This document shows positions 15,231 through 24,426 of a stretch of 47,580 nucleotides of DNA, one piece after another. Positions within the stretch are counted from its first letter, which is position 1. Each line of letters opens with the position of its first letter. The position numbers and the translations under genes are program-made. The stretch lies in the NCBI RefSeq assembly GCF_024498075.1, contig NZ_JANHOF010000028.1, forward strand, positions 1-47,580. The letters are read 5' to 3'. Below the pieces are notes generated by a model, which saw only the letters and a program-made list of their open reading frames with translations, was not told where the DNA came from and made no database searches. The stretch comes from Paenibacillus mendelii (GTDB lineage: Bacteria; Bacillota; Bacilli; Paenibacillales; Paenibacillaceae).

Positions 15231-17258
15231 TTATTGTTCGCTTAGCTCGATAATCGTGTGAATATGGACCTTGGGAACCGTGAACACGATTCCTTCCTCG
15301 GTCTGCTCGGTCGCCAACGGTTCGTTGTCGGGACGAGTGGTAGCCGATTGAATCCGTTTATCGTTAATGTACACTTGAATGCCGTATACAGGCGTAATGT
15401 TCTCGATCGGATCATAGAACGAGCTGGCTTTCTCACCCGTATGAATGTTTTGAAAATTGATCAGGTGCAAATATTTCTTGCCGTCCTTCTCCATCATGTT
15501 CGCCTCAACATGAACGGGAGCTTCCACCTCGTAATCCTTCTCTGTGCTGTATTGATCCAGCAGATTCGTCATAATGCGCCGCACCCAGAAGTGATTGCTG
15601 TTCCAATACGTTCGGAATACGGGAGCAGCCACATAGATTGCCGTTCCTTTGCCATAACGGTTTACGCTGATGCCCGGAAAATCGCTGATCGTGCCGGCAG
15701 GCGGCATCGGATGCCTGAAGGCGCGGTTAACCGCCGGAACCGTCAATGGCCATTGAATCTGACTTAATGGTTCTGCCGTTGTCGGAATCGTCTTGATGAA
15801 TTCCCCTTCTACCAGTTGAGGGATTCGGGCAACCCCCTGCCACAGCTCCTCATTATCCGTGAAGTAAGCGAACGGGTACGGCGTGCGCTCCAAGTAATGC
15901 AGGCCAAGCACATTCGCAAGCTGGAAATCCTTCGTTTCCTTGGAATAGGTCGCCGCACCTTCGGCCAACAGCAAACCGCCGCTCGCGACAAACGAGTCCA
16001 GCCGTTGAATCGATTCGGAGGATAGCTTGACGTTCTCCGTCACCACCACGACTTTATATCCTTCCAGATCCGGGAAATCGCCGTTATAGTAAATATCGAA
16101 TTGCTGATGGCCTTCAATCAGCATCTTGGCCGCCCCGAACGTGGCTGCATCATCCTTGTCGTGGTACCAGTTGTTCGTATTATTAGCGATCAACGCCGTA
16201 TGACGAACGCTCTTGCTTCCAATACAATAAGCCTCGCGCGCTTCCACGAAACGGAAGGCTTCGCCGATAATATCATACACACCGGCCTGCAGCGTTCCGT
16301 CCGGCATCACCTGATCGCCGATATTGATGATTCCGCCGTTCGCCATGATGCTTGCGAATTCGAACTTGAGCTGCTCGGCCGTCTTGCAGGACATCAATCC
16401 CCAGCCTTCGGTGAATCGAACGGTCATAATTTGCACCGGAACATCCAGCGTGCGAATGTGACGAGCCCGAATGGAATGGCCGAGGAATGAGCCCGTAGCG
16501 GATGGCTGGGACTCCCATAATCCATAGTCGCTTGTTGCATTCACCTCCGCTGGTTCTCCCATGCGCCAAGCTCCGTTGCAATTGATCAGTACTTCCGGAC
16601 GAATCTTCTTGATGACATCTTGGATTTCCTTCATACAACGTGCAGCCGAATCGATCCCGAAGCTGATGACCAGCTCCCGGTTCGTTTGCAGAAGCTCCGG
16701 TGTCAGCGCTTGCCCGTGCTCCTCCAGAAACTTCTTCTTGCAATAATTACAGAAACAGTAATGGTTATGAATGTACGGAATATCGAACAGATAGCCGTCC
16801 ATTTCATATTTCTCGGTAATTTCCTTCACCTGCGGAATGACGAGCTCTTCCCGGTAAGGACTGTTGATGCAAGGCAATTCCCATACTGTGCCTTCACTGC
16901 CGCGAACCTTCCCATGCTCATCCACTTGGTACCAATCCGGATTATGAAGCACCGCATGCGCATCGGTTCCCAGCGAATAATAGGCAATGACCTTAATGTC
17001 ATGCTTCTTAGCCTCCGTTATTACCTCTCCGAAGAAGTCTCCTTTTAATCCGCTATGCTTATGGCCTACTGTATTATCATAAAACGCATTGCCGAAGTGG
17101 CACTTGGTGAACACACCAATCACGTTTGCTTTCGCTCTGACAAAATGGGAAACAAACTCTTCCGCATTGAAGTTTGTAATCGCATCGCGGGGAAATTCCG
17201 GCATGTGAAAATCAATATGAACCTGCCTGATATTCTCGCGAATCCAGCTCGTACTCAT
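15231..17258 (-). CDS. GHL6-type glycoside hydrolase with trimerisation-like domain
   Basis: 675 residues. Residues about 1-330 form a TIM barrel of the hypothetical glycosyl hydrolase 6 type (QVHIDFHMPEFPRDAI, ANVIGVFTKCHFGNAFY, then DGYLFDIPYIHNHYCFCNYC), related to GH29/GH42-like clans. Residues about 350-560 resemble the beta-galactosidase trimerisation (GATase-like) domain: VVVVTENVKLSSESIQRLD, FVASGGLLLAEGAA. The CFCNYC segment resembles a metal-binding cysteine cluster. The DGYLFD strand is a likely site of a catalytic acid. No signal peptide. The last domain is beta-rich. Placed between the solute-binding protein and the sulfatase, it likely cleaves an imported, sulfated oligosaccharide. 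Confidence 0.82.
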   Translation of the reverse strand: MSTSWIRENIRQVHIDFHMPEFPRDAITNFNAEEFVSHFVRAKANVIGVFTKCHFGNAFYDNTVGHKHSGLKGDFFGEVITEAKKHDIKVIAYYSLGTDAHAVLHNPDWYQVDEHGKVRGSEGTVWELPCINSPYREELVIPQVKEITEKYEMDGYLFDIPYIHNHYCFCNYCKKKFLEEHGQALTPELLQTNRELVISFGIDSAARCMKEIQDVIKKIRPEVLINCNGAWRMGEPAEVNATSDYGLWESQPSATGSFLGHSIRARHIRTLDVPVQIMTVRFTEGWGLMSCKTAEQLKFEFASIMANGGIINIGDQVMPDGTLQAGVYDIIGEAFRFVEAREAYCIGSKSVRHTALIANNTNNWYHDKDDAATFGAAKMLIEGHQQFDIYYNGDFPDLEGYKVVVVTENVKLSSESIQRLDSFVASGGLLLAEGAATYSKETKDFQLANVLGLHYLERTPYPFAYFTDNEELWQGVARIPQLVEGEFIKTIPTTAEPLSQIQWPLTVPAVNRAFRHPMPPAGTISDFPGISVNRYGKGTAIYVAAPVFRTYWNSNHFWVRRIMTNLLDQYSTEKDYEVEAPVHVEANMMEKDGKKYLHLINFQNIHTGEKASSFYDPIENITPVYGIQVYINDKRIQSATTRPDNEPLATEQTEEGIVFTVPKVHIHTIIELSEQ

Positions 17259-17300
17259 CGTAATCGCACTCCTTTTCTATCCACTTCAGTCATAGGGTAA

Positions 17301-17330
17301 GGAGGAACAACCCGCTCGGGGCGCTCCTCC
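17301..17330 (-). promoter_or_regulatory. Stem-loop behind the solute-binding protein gene
   Basis: GGAGGA-N4-CCCG-CT-CGGG-N4-TCCTCC, a two-part hairpin with no T-run. Such structures behind binding-protein genes commonly protect the upstream message and raise the level of the binding protein relative to downstream genes. Confidence 0.5.
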
Positions 17331-17370
17331 TCTTGAAGCTAGCCGCAGCCTTGACTATGGCAGCACACTG

Positions 17371-18822
17371 CTATTCCTTCGTTCCGTAACCGTTTTCCTT
17401 CGTCCAATTGTTCGTTTTCAATACGGTTTCCATGTCTTTCTTAAGCGTTTTTTGCATTTCTGACTTGTACTTCTCTTCCGTTACCGATCCTTCCAAATAA
17501 AGCTGTCCGATTTTCACCAGGTCTTCATTCAGCCTCTTATCGATGTGTGCCGCATAGAAGTTAACCAGGATCCGCTGCCCAACGAATTGGAAGCCGCTCA
17601 GATTAACCGGCAAATCGACATTGGCAAGCGTCGTCGTCACATACATTTTATTGCCCATAAGCGTTGCTACTTCAGGCGAAGACAGGTATTTCAAGAAATC
17701 GACAGCCGTCTCCAGTTTGTCTCCGGTTACTTTCTTCGGAATGGCGAATACAAGGTCCGGATAACCGCCAAGCTCATAGTTGGTTTCGGCTGCATTCGGA
17801 TTTTGCTGCTTGGTCAGGTAAGGCAATGCAAACGTGCCGAATTCAAACTTCCGTGCTTTCGAATCTTGAATCGTTTTTAATTCAAAGTTGCCTGCGAGTA
17901 CCATCGCAGCATCGCCGCGCAAGAACATTTCCTTCGCTGCATCGCCGCTCATCGCATTGTAGCCCTTGGCCCAATATTGCGACCAATCCTTGATAATCGG
18001 CATAAAGCCTGTCCAATCCGCCGATTCTAAATTAACAGCGCCTTCATTAACCGATGCCGCGATTTCATTGAGCTCCAGCTGTTTATTGTCATTGAAATCA
18101 TAGCTTCTCACTTTTTCAGCCGCAATTTGATTCGTCATCATGTTAACAGCCCACAGGAGATGGTTATCACCCGGCTTGGAATTCGCGAAGGCAAACGGCG
18201 TTACGCCAGCCTCTTTCAGCTTAGCTTGTACATCAAGAAATTCTGTCCATGTCTTCGGAATTTCAAGATTGTTCTTCTGGAACAGTTCTTGATTATAGAA
18301 GACGCGGATGGATAAGGTTTGCAGCGTAATGCCTGCAAGCTTCTCCGAAATCGGATTCTTCATCTCATTCAAGATGGATTGCGTGAAGGTTTCTTTCCAA
18401 ATCCGATCGCCCGCATACGGATTGGGCTTGTCATATTCCGCCGTTAAATCCGTAAGCAAATCTTTATTCAGATCTTCATGAGTCCATGTATAACGGCTAG
18501 GGATAATGTCAGGGGATGTGCCGCCGATGAGTCCTGTCGTCAACCACGTCCGGAACGAATCTCCATCGCTGGGCGCATAGTCCAGCTTAATACTCACGTT
18601 CTGATGCTTGCTTGTGTAACCGTCAATAATTTCTTGCCACACTTGCTTCGTCTCTTCGTCCTTAGGCGTCTCCACCGCAAACGTCAGATCGACCGATTCG
18701 GCTCCAGTTCCTGCTGATGCCGGATCATTGTTTGTGCCCGAGTTGTTACCCGATGAGCATCCCGCCAACACCAACGATAAGATCAGTGTCATGGAAAGCA
18801 AAGCACTCTTTCTCTTAAACAT
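17371..18822 (-). CDS. ABC transporter extracellular sugar-binding lipoprotein
   Basis: About 483 residues. The N-terminus is a lipoprotein signal peptide with lipobox LVLAGC, followed by a Ser/Gly/Asn linker. The rest fits solute-binding protein family 1 (MalE/UgpB-like): LTFAVETPKDEETKQVWQEI, PDIIPSRYTWTHEDL, VDFLKYLSSPEVATLMGNKM. It captures an oligosaccharide at the membrane surface for the two permeases upstream. No ATPase gene is in the operon, so a shared MsmX-type ATPase elsewhere is expected. Start: AGAGGTGG is 5 nt from ATG 18822; an upstream GTG at 18831 lacks spacing. Confidence 0.92.
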   Translation of the reverse strand: MFKRKSALLSMTLILSLVLAGCSSGNNSGTNNDPASAGTGAESVDLTFAVETPKDEETKQVWQEIIDGYTSKHQNVSIKLDYAPSDGDSFRTWLTTGLIGGTSPDIIPSRYTWTHEDLNKDLLTDLTAEYDKPNPYAGDRIWKETFTQSILNEMKNPISEKLAGITLQTLSIRVFYNQELFQKNNLEIPKTWTEFLDVQAKLKEAGVTPFAFANSKPGDNHLLWAVNMMTNQIAAEKVRSYDFNDNKQLELNEIAASVNEGAVNLESADWTGFMPIIKDWSQYWAKGYNAMSGDAAKEMFLRGDAAMVLAGNFELKTIQDSKARKFEFGTFALPYLTKQQNPNAAETNYELGGYPDLVFAIPKKVTGDKLETAVDFLKYLSSPEVATLMGNKMYVTTTLANVDLPVNLSGFQFVGQRILVNFYAAHIDKRLNEDLVKIGQLYLEGSVTEEKYKSEMQKTLKKDMETVLKTNNWTKENGYGTKE

Positions 18823-18854
18823 ACGAACCACCTCTTTTTTTAAAATTATCTATC

Positions 18855-19673
18855 CTAGCCCTTAACAGCACCGGAAGTTACGCCGGCGATAAAAGGTTTG
18901 GTAGCGACCATAAATAGCAGCAATAACGGGAGGGAAGAAATAATATAACCGGCGAGCTGAACGCCCATGCCTTGATCCATATTACCTGTGATCGTACTTA
19001 ACGCAAGAATAACCGGCTTGACGGCATCGCCGTTCGTCGCGACGAGCGGCCATATATAGTTGTTCCAGCCAGCCAGGAAGTTAATGATCGCAACGGTTGA
19101 AATAATCGGAAGCGACAGCGGAATGACGATCTTAAAGAAGATTTGCCCCTCACCCGCACCTTCCATGTCAGCCGCTTCAATCAAGCTTTTCGGGATCCCT
19201 TCGAAGAAGGTTTTCATGAGAAAGGTAGCCATCGCGGCACCAAACGCCATTGGCGGGAATATCTGACCTTGGTACGTGTTGAGCATGCCCAGCTTCTGAA
19301 CCAGCAGGAACTGGGGAATGAGGATCAAGTAGCCCGGGATCATCATTAACGATAGGATGAGCACGAACAAGATCTGTTTGCCCGGATAATTGAACCGAAC
19401 AAAGGAATAGGCTGCGAGCGAAGAAATCAGCACGACTCCAACGACGATTGCAGATGAAATCAGCAAGGTATTCCCGATAAACGGCCAAATTTGCCGGAAC
19501 GCCGTCGAGTAGTTGTCCAATCGCAGCGGGAATGAAATCCCCCAGAAATTATGAATCGATTGCTCCGTATACTTCAGCGAGCTCACAATGAGCATATAGA
19601 AAGGAAAGAGCGTCAAGATCAGCAGCGTAAATAGGGATCCGTAATGCGGAACCGCCATTAGATTTTTTCTCAT
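18855..19673 (-). CDS. Carbohydrate ABC transporter permease (MalG/AraQ type)
   Basis: 272 residues with six membrane segments. The EAA loop for ATPase docking is clear: EAADMEGAGEGQIFFKIVIP. Start ATG with GGGAGGGA about 9 nt upstream. It lies between the second permease and the binding-protein gene, with a 15-nt gap to the upstream gene, so it is part of the importer operon. Confidence 0.93.
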   Translation of the reverse strand: MRKNLMAVPHYGSLFTLLILTLFPFYMLIVSSLKYTEQSIHNFWGISFPLRLDNYSTAFRQIWPFIGNTLLISSAIVVGVVLISSLAAYSFVRFNYPGKQILFVLILSLMMIPGYLILIPQFLLVQKLGMLNTYQGQIFPPMAFGAAMATFLMKTFFEGIPKSLIEAADMEGAGEGQIFFKIVIPLSLPIISTVAIINFLAGWNNYIWPLVATNGDAVKPVILALSTITGNMDQGMGVQLAGYIISSLPLLLLFMVATKPFIAGVTSGAVKG

Positions 19674-19688
19674 AATAGAGTTCCCTCC

Positions 19689-20585
19689 CTAGTCGATTTT
19701 CTCGGTATTCTTGATGAATTTATTATTGATGAATGTCAGCAGCAGCAGAATGATGAACAGCGAGAGACCAATGGCCGAGGAGTATCCCATCTCGTTATAG
19801 GAGAAACCTGTCGTATAGAGATACAAGGCCGGCGTAAGGGTAGTATCCCCTGGTCCGCCATTCGTTAACACGAGAACGTTTTCAAAGCTTTGAATTTGTC
19901 CGATGATCGTCAATACCATTACGAGCTTGATTTGACTGCGTACGAGCGGAAGCTCCAGCCGGAGAAATCGCTGCCATGGATTCATGCCATCCAGCTTGGA
20001 TACTTCGAATAACTCACTTGAAATCGACATAAGGCCTGCTAAGTAAAGCAGAAAATTGATGCCGCCGATCCACGGGAAATTCACGAATATTACCGACCAA
20101 ATTGCGGTTTTGCTTTCACCCAGCCAAGCGTGTGTCCAAGATTCCAGCCCCACTAACTCAAGAAACTGGTTCAGTACGCCATACTCGCCTGCGTAAATCC
20201 ACTGCCAGGTAAGAAATATAACGATGCTTGGAATAACCAATGGAATAACGAACCAAACTTTAAGGGCGTTCTGCAGCTTGGCACTCGTCACATGAAAGAC
20301 GAGAACGGCGGCAATCAGCGGCAAGGTTAACTGAATGACAACTCCGCTTAGCGTAAACATGCCGATATTTTTCAAAGCGACGTGCAGCGTATCATCACTA
20401 AACAGGCGCACAAAGTTATCGAAGCCGATAAACTCCTTCACATTCGCCCCATTCCAATTGTAAAACGACATCTTCACCGCATTAAAAAATGGTATATATT
20501 TGAATGTTCCAAGGACTAGAAAGATGGGGATAAGGAATGCATATCCTTTCCAATGCTTTCGAAAAAAGCTTGCTGTGTTCGTCAT
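19689..20585 (-). CDS. Carbohydrate ABC transporter permease (MalF/LplB type)
   Basis: About 298 residues with six membrane segments. EAA-like loop FEVSKLDGMNPWQRFLRLEL; late signature VLTNGGPGDTTLTPALYLY. The frame is open back to 20693, but GGAGG lies 7 nt before the ATG at 20585 (MTNTASFF), which matches the family start. First gene of the glycan operon; a cre-like site lies 35 nt upstream. Confidence 0.92.
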   Translation of the reverse strand: MTNTASFFRKHWKGYAFLIPIFLVLGTFKYIPFFNAVKMSFYNWNGANVKEFIGFDNFVRLFSDDTLHVALKNIGMFTLSGVVIQLTLPLIAAVLVFHVTSAKLQNALKVWFVIPLVIPSIVIFLTWQWIYAGEYGVLNQFLELVGLESWTHAWLGESKTAIWSVIFVNFPWIGGINFLLYLAGLMSISSELFEVSKLDGMNPWQRFLRLELPLVRSQIKLVMVLTIIGQIQSFENVLVLTNGGPGDTTLTPALYLYTTGFSYNEMGYSSAIGLSLFIILLLLTFINNKFIKNTEKID

Positions 20586-20619
20586 ATGTTGTCCTCCAAT
20601 CGATAGTCTAAACTTTACG

Positions 20620-20633
20620 TGAAAACGCTTTAT
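20620..20633. promoter_or_regulatory. cre-like site (CcpA) upstream of the importer operon
   Basis: TGAAAACGCTTTAT resembles the catabolite-responsive element consensus TGWNANCGNTNWCA with two mismatches at the 3' end. It lies between the divergent importer operon and the two-component genes, so it could couple the locus to glucose repression. Inference from sequence only. Confidence 0.45.
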
Positions 20634-20799
20634 GCGTATAGGAGGCATTCTTTGATCCTGATGGGGGGCATTTTTTGCAGTACGGATTCCCATCTTTTCT
20701 GGGCAGAGGATTGTGATATACTATTCCACAAGTAAAACGGCTTCGTCGTCCTGGGGACGGCGGTACAGGTTACCCAGAGATAAAGGGGTGAGACGTAAG

Positions 20800-22329
20800 A
20801 TGCGAGTTTTAGTAGTGGACGACCAACGATTGTCGCGTGCGGGCATCATCAAGATGATCGCCTGGGACAAGCTGGATCTGCAATTAGCCGGGGAATGCGC
20901 CAATGGGCATGAGGCGCTTGAGATGATCGCCGATCATGAGGTGGACATCGTCATTACGGATGTACGGATGCCCATATTAGGCGGATTAGAGCTGATTGAG
21001 CAGGCCAAGGAATTATATCCGCATATGGCGTTCCTCGTGATCAGTGGGTTCGACGACTATGCCTATGTACGCAAATCGATCCATCTGGCTGTAACGGATT
21101 ATTTGCTGAAACCGGTCGATCAATCGGAGCTGAATGATATCTTGGAGAAGCTCATCGCCAAAACGGAGGAAGGCCGCCAGAAAGCGGCGGCACAGCTGAA
21201 GAAAACAAGGGAACAGTTCTTCTACCTTCTGCTTGAAGGCGCATACGATCAGAATGAACAATTAGTCACGGATTGGGAAGATATCCGGCTCTCCGAGCAT
21301 GAGGATCACTTTATTGTGGCGATGTTCGACAGCGCGGAGGACAGAGGCAAGATTTACGGGCATTTCCAACATCTTGAGAGTCGCTGCGAAATCTTTCTTA
21401 TGCGCATGAGGGAGAATTATTACGCATTCGTAGCTGCAGGATCGGCAGATGCAATGGCCCCGGTATGGTCCGACCTCCGTTCCGATCTGGGACAGCGGGG
21501 CTTATTTCAGCTTGCCGGTATAGGTTCGCTGGTCAGCGGAATCGAGAATTTGAAAGAATCGGCTGCTAAGGCCCACGATGCTTATACGCTTCAAGCAAGC
21601 CTGCCTGAGACATCGGATAACCGCGTTCCCATGGCGAAAGCAGTGGATTCCGTACCCGTATCCTCCCTCTCCTTAAGCTCCACTTGGGAACGGGAATGGT
21701 TCATTATTATCAAGCAAGGGAATCGTGCCGCGATCTTGAATAAGCTCGAAGAGCTGCACAGCAATACAAGCGAGCCGGTGTTAAATCCCGACTTCATGGA
21801 AAGCATCTATCCCTATGTGCTGCTGCGGGGTGCACGTGCCATGTACGAAGCCGGTAACCTGACCGAGCAGACTTACATGCAAGCGTTTCAAATTGCCAAG
21901 AAGCTTCCGTACATCGTCGAGCTGGAGGCTAAGCGGGATGTCGTCGCCGACTTTTTCATCCGGCATCTGGGTACCGAATCCCAATTCCCTGCCCAGAAGG
22001 CGAAAGAATCGGTGGAGAAAGCCAAGTCCTTCATTGATGCCAACTTTAGCCAGCCGATTAACTTGACTGATCTTGCCCAAGCTTATTATATGAATCCCGG
22101 TTACTTCAGCACGTTATTTCGGCAGTATACCGGACACAATTTCCTGGAATATTTAACTCAATTACGAATGGAGCATGCCAAATCGCTGATCGCCAGCAAC
22201 CCGAGCGTCAAGATTAGCGATGTTGCCGTCTTATGCGGGTATCAGGACTTGAAGCATTTTCGCAAGCTGTTCAAACGCTATAGCGGTGTAACCCCTCTCC
22301 AATACAAGGAGGATGCGAAAATTGATTAG
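20800..22329 (+). CDS. YesN-type response regulator with AraC-family DNA-binding domain
   Basis: About 509 residues. Receiver domain: MRVLVVDDQRLSRAGIIKM, phosphorylation site in VDIVITDVRMPILGG, conserved Lys in YLLKPVD. A middle linker region is followed by a C-terminal double HTH of AraC type (AKSFIDANFSQPINLTDLAQ, YFSTLFRQYTGHNFLEYLTQ, VAVLCGYQDLKHFRKLFKRY). ATG at 20800 has AAAGGGGTGA upstream; 29 earlier codons are open but have no start support. It overlaps the sensor kinase gene. It likely activates the divergent importer/sulfatase operon when its sugar is present. Confidence 0.92.
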   Translation: MRVLVVDDQRLSRAGIIKMIAWDKLDLQLAGECANGHEALEMIADHEVDIVITDVRMPILGGLELIEQAKELYPHMAFLVISGFDDYAYVRKSIHLAVTDYLLKPVDQSELNDILEKLIAKTEEGRQKAAAQLKKTREQFFYLLLEGAYDQNEQLVTDWEDIRLSEHEDHFIVAMFDSAEDRGKIYGHFQHLESRCEIFLMRMRENYYAFVAAGSADAMAPVWSDLRSDLGQRGLFQLAGIGSLVSGIENLKESAAKAHDAYTLQASLPETSDNRVPMAKAVDSVPVSSLSLSSTWEREWFIIIKQGNRAAILNKLEELHSNTSEPVLNPDFMESIYPYVLLRGARAMYEAGNLTEQTYMQAFQIAKKLPYIVELEAKRDVVADFFIRHLGTESQFPAQKAKESVEKAKSFIDANFSQPINLTDLAQAYYMNPGYFSTLFRQYTGHNFLEYLTQLRMEHAKSLIASNPSVKISDVAVLCGYQDLKHFRKLFKRYSGVTPLQYKEDAKID

Positions 22330-24103
22330 GAGCCGAATAGCCCGCTTCAAGAGCAGCCTGCAAAATAAACTGCTATTCTCCTATTCGCTCGTTATTATGA
22401 TCCCGCTGCTGATCCTCGGCAGTATCTTGTACGTATCGACCATAAGCATGACCCAAACACAGACGAAGGAAAACCGCTTGCTGGAGATGCAGCTGCTCTC
22501 GGAACAGCTGCAGGAATATTTCAATTCACTCGAGCTGTACAGCCGGGCGATCTATACGGGGGAAATTCAACAGCTGCTCAACAACGGCTTGCCTGGAGAT
22601 ATCATTGAGCAAACCCGCTGGAAAAGCAGCCTGTTCCAACAGTTCTCGGAATGGTACGGATACATGGGCATTCGAGCGGACATTCACAATGTCACGATTG
22701 TCACTTCGAATGGAACGATGATTCAGCGAGACCCGCTTTATGTCAGGGAAGAGAACTTTGCGGAGGAGCTGTGGTACCGAGAGGCGCTAAAGCTCAATGG
22801 GAAGGTTTATGTCGCAGGGCCCTTCGAGCGTTCCTATCTGCTCCCTACTTCCAAGGCATCCCCCTATGTCTTCTCGGTGGTTCGGAAGATCAATAACACC
22901 ACCGGGAGATCCGATCTCGGCGGCATCGTGATCGATGTGAGCGTCATGGATATCTACAGGCTGTTGAACGAGCTTAAGCTGCAAGACATGATCATTCTGA
23001 ATGCCGATAATCAGATCGTGTACAGCAGTGCGATTGACAAGATCGGCCAGCAATGGGCGGACGGGGAGAAAATAAAGGGCAGCACTTCGACGTGGATGGA
23101 TATCGACGGTCAGCGCATGCTCGTCAGCTCCACTTATTCGGATGCTACGGGCTGGCGCTTCGTTTCGTTGGATCCGCTTAGCAGCATTCAGAGCAATTCC
23201 AACAAATACCGGAATCTAACGATCGGCATCGGCTTATTGGCCTTGATCATTGCCCTGATCATTTCGACGTTTGTTTCTAGGCGTATCACCAAGCCCATAC
23301 GAACGCTGCAGCAAAAGATGAAGAAGGTTCAGAACGGCGATTTTAACATTCAATTGGATGTTCAAAGCACAGACGAGGTTGGGCAGCTCACCCAAAGCTT
23401 CAACAGAATGACCGAAGAAATTCACACGCTCGTCAATCATGTATACAAATCGGATATCATTCAGAAGGAAGCGCAGCTTAAGGCGCTTCATTCCCAGATC
23501 AATCCGCATTTCCTGTACAACACGCTGGATTCGATCAACGCGATCGCCGTGATCGAGGAGGTTCCGGTACTCGCGCAAATGACCAAAATGCTGTCGGATA
23601 TGTTCCGTTACAGTATCTCGACCGGCGAGCAAATTGTTCCTCTGCAGGAGGAATTAAAGCAGGTTGTCCGCTATGTGGAGATTCAGCAGATTCGTTATGA
23701 TGATAAATTCAAGCTAGTGGTGAACATACCGGATCATCTGCTAAGCTACCCGATTCCGAAGCTAACGCTGCAGCCGATTGTGGAGAATGCGATCTATCAT
23801 GGACTCGAGATGCTGCCTGGCGAAGGGCAAATCCAGATTACCGGTTATGAATCGAGCTCCCATATGATCTTGGAAGTAAGCGACAATGGCCCTGGTATTC
23901 CTGCACCAACGCTATTGAGCATCCAGAACAATCTGCAAGGGAAGGCCCCTGACACCGAGCATATTGGACTCGCCAATGTACAAGAAAGAATTCAACTGCA
24001 CTTTGGCCCCGATTGCGGGATAACGCTGCAGAGCAAGTTAGGGGAAGGAACGACCGTAACTTACAAGCTGCCGCTGGCCGATTATAAAGGGCCTGTCATC
24101 TGA
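22313..24103 (+). CDS. YesM-type sensor histidine kinase
   Basis: 596 residues. One membrane segment near residues 23-43, an extracellular dCache-like sensor, a second segment near 300-320 (LTIGIGLLALIIALIISTFV), HAMP, then the His_kinase domain with the phospho-accepting His in LHSQINPHFLYNTLDSINAI and a HATPase_c domain (NAIYHG, DNGPGIP, GIGLANV-like IGLANVQERI). The gene overlaps the regulator by 17 nt. AAGGAGG touches the ATG at 22313; a TTG at 22322 is better spaced and could be the real start. It probably senses the extracellular glycan or the loaded binding protein. Confidence 0.92.
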   Translation: MRKLIRSRIARFKSSLQNKLLFSYSLVIMIPLLILGSILYVSTISMTQTQTKENRLLEMQLLSEQLQEYFNSLELYSRAIYTGEIQQLLNNGLPGDIIEQTRWKSSLFQQFSEWYGYMGIRADIHNVTIVTSNGTMIQRDPLYVREENFAEELWYREALKLNGKVYVAGPFERSYLLPTSKASPYVFSVVRKINNTTGRSDLGGIVIDVSVMDIYRLLNELKLQDMIILNADNQIVYSSAIDKIGQQWADGEKIKGSTSTWMDIDGQRMLVSSTYSDATGWRFVSLDPLSSIQSNSNKYRNLTIGIGLLALIIALIISTFVSRRITKPIRTLQQKMKKVQNGDFNIQLDVQSTDEVGQLTQSFNRMTEEIHTLVNHVYKSDIIQKEAQLKALHSQINPHFLYNTLDSINAIAVIEEVPVLAQMTKMLSDMFRYSISTGEQIVPLQEELKQVVRYVEIQQIRYDDKFKLVVNIPDHLLSYPIPKLTLQPIVENAIYHGLEMLPGEGQIQITGYESSSHMILEVSDNGPGIPAPTLLSIQNNLQGKAPDTEHIGLANVQERIQLHFGPDCGITLQSKLGEGTTVTYKLPLADYKGPVI

Positions 24104-24135
24104 ATAGACGACACGGCAACCCCGATAATCGTCTC

Positions 24136-24165
24136 AAAACCACATTCCCCGGGATGTGGTTTTTC
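24136..24165 (+). terminator. Intrinsic terminator of the two-component operon
   Basis: AAAACCACAT and ATGTGGTTTT form a 10-bp stem around TCCCCGGG, followed by more T. It lies 33 nt behind the sensor kinase stop. A weaker CTGCC / GGCAG hairpin follows at 24180-24193. Confidence 0.85.
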
Positions 24166-24327
24166 TGGCATGAAAAAGACTGCCTTGCGGCAGCCTTAAG
24201 AAATATCGAACGATCGTTTAGAGTCTATATTTGAACCCGTAATGAGCACAGCCCGCTGCGCAGGCAGAATGTTCTTACGATCACTGTTGTTCCCGGTTTT
24301 CTTTGAATCAGTGTTAAAGGTTAAAAT

Positions 24328-24376
24328 CCAGGAACAAAGGCGAACGCTAGCGCTTCTCCAGAATCATTCTTCCTGG
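24328..24376. repeat. Intergenic stem-loop with CGCTAGCG core
   Basis: CCAGGAA (24328-24334) pairs with TTCCTGG (24370-24376) around a central CGCTAGCG palindrome. A near-copy of the arm (CTCCAGAA) offers a competing stem. No frame is credible here. It could be an interspersed repeat or small RNA; only one copy is seen in the window. Confidence 0.4.
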
Positions 24377-24426
24377 TCTACTCTTTGTTCTTGTTTAGGT
24401 TCAACTTATATAAGTGCTGCGACACC

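Noticed and set aside
16273..16743. 156-codon minus-strand frame
   Set aside because: Out-of-frame shadow of the GHL6-type gene.
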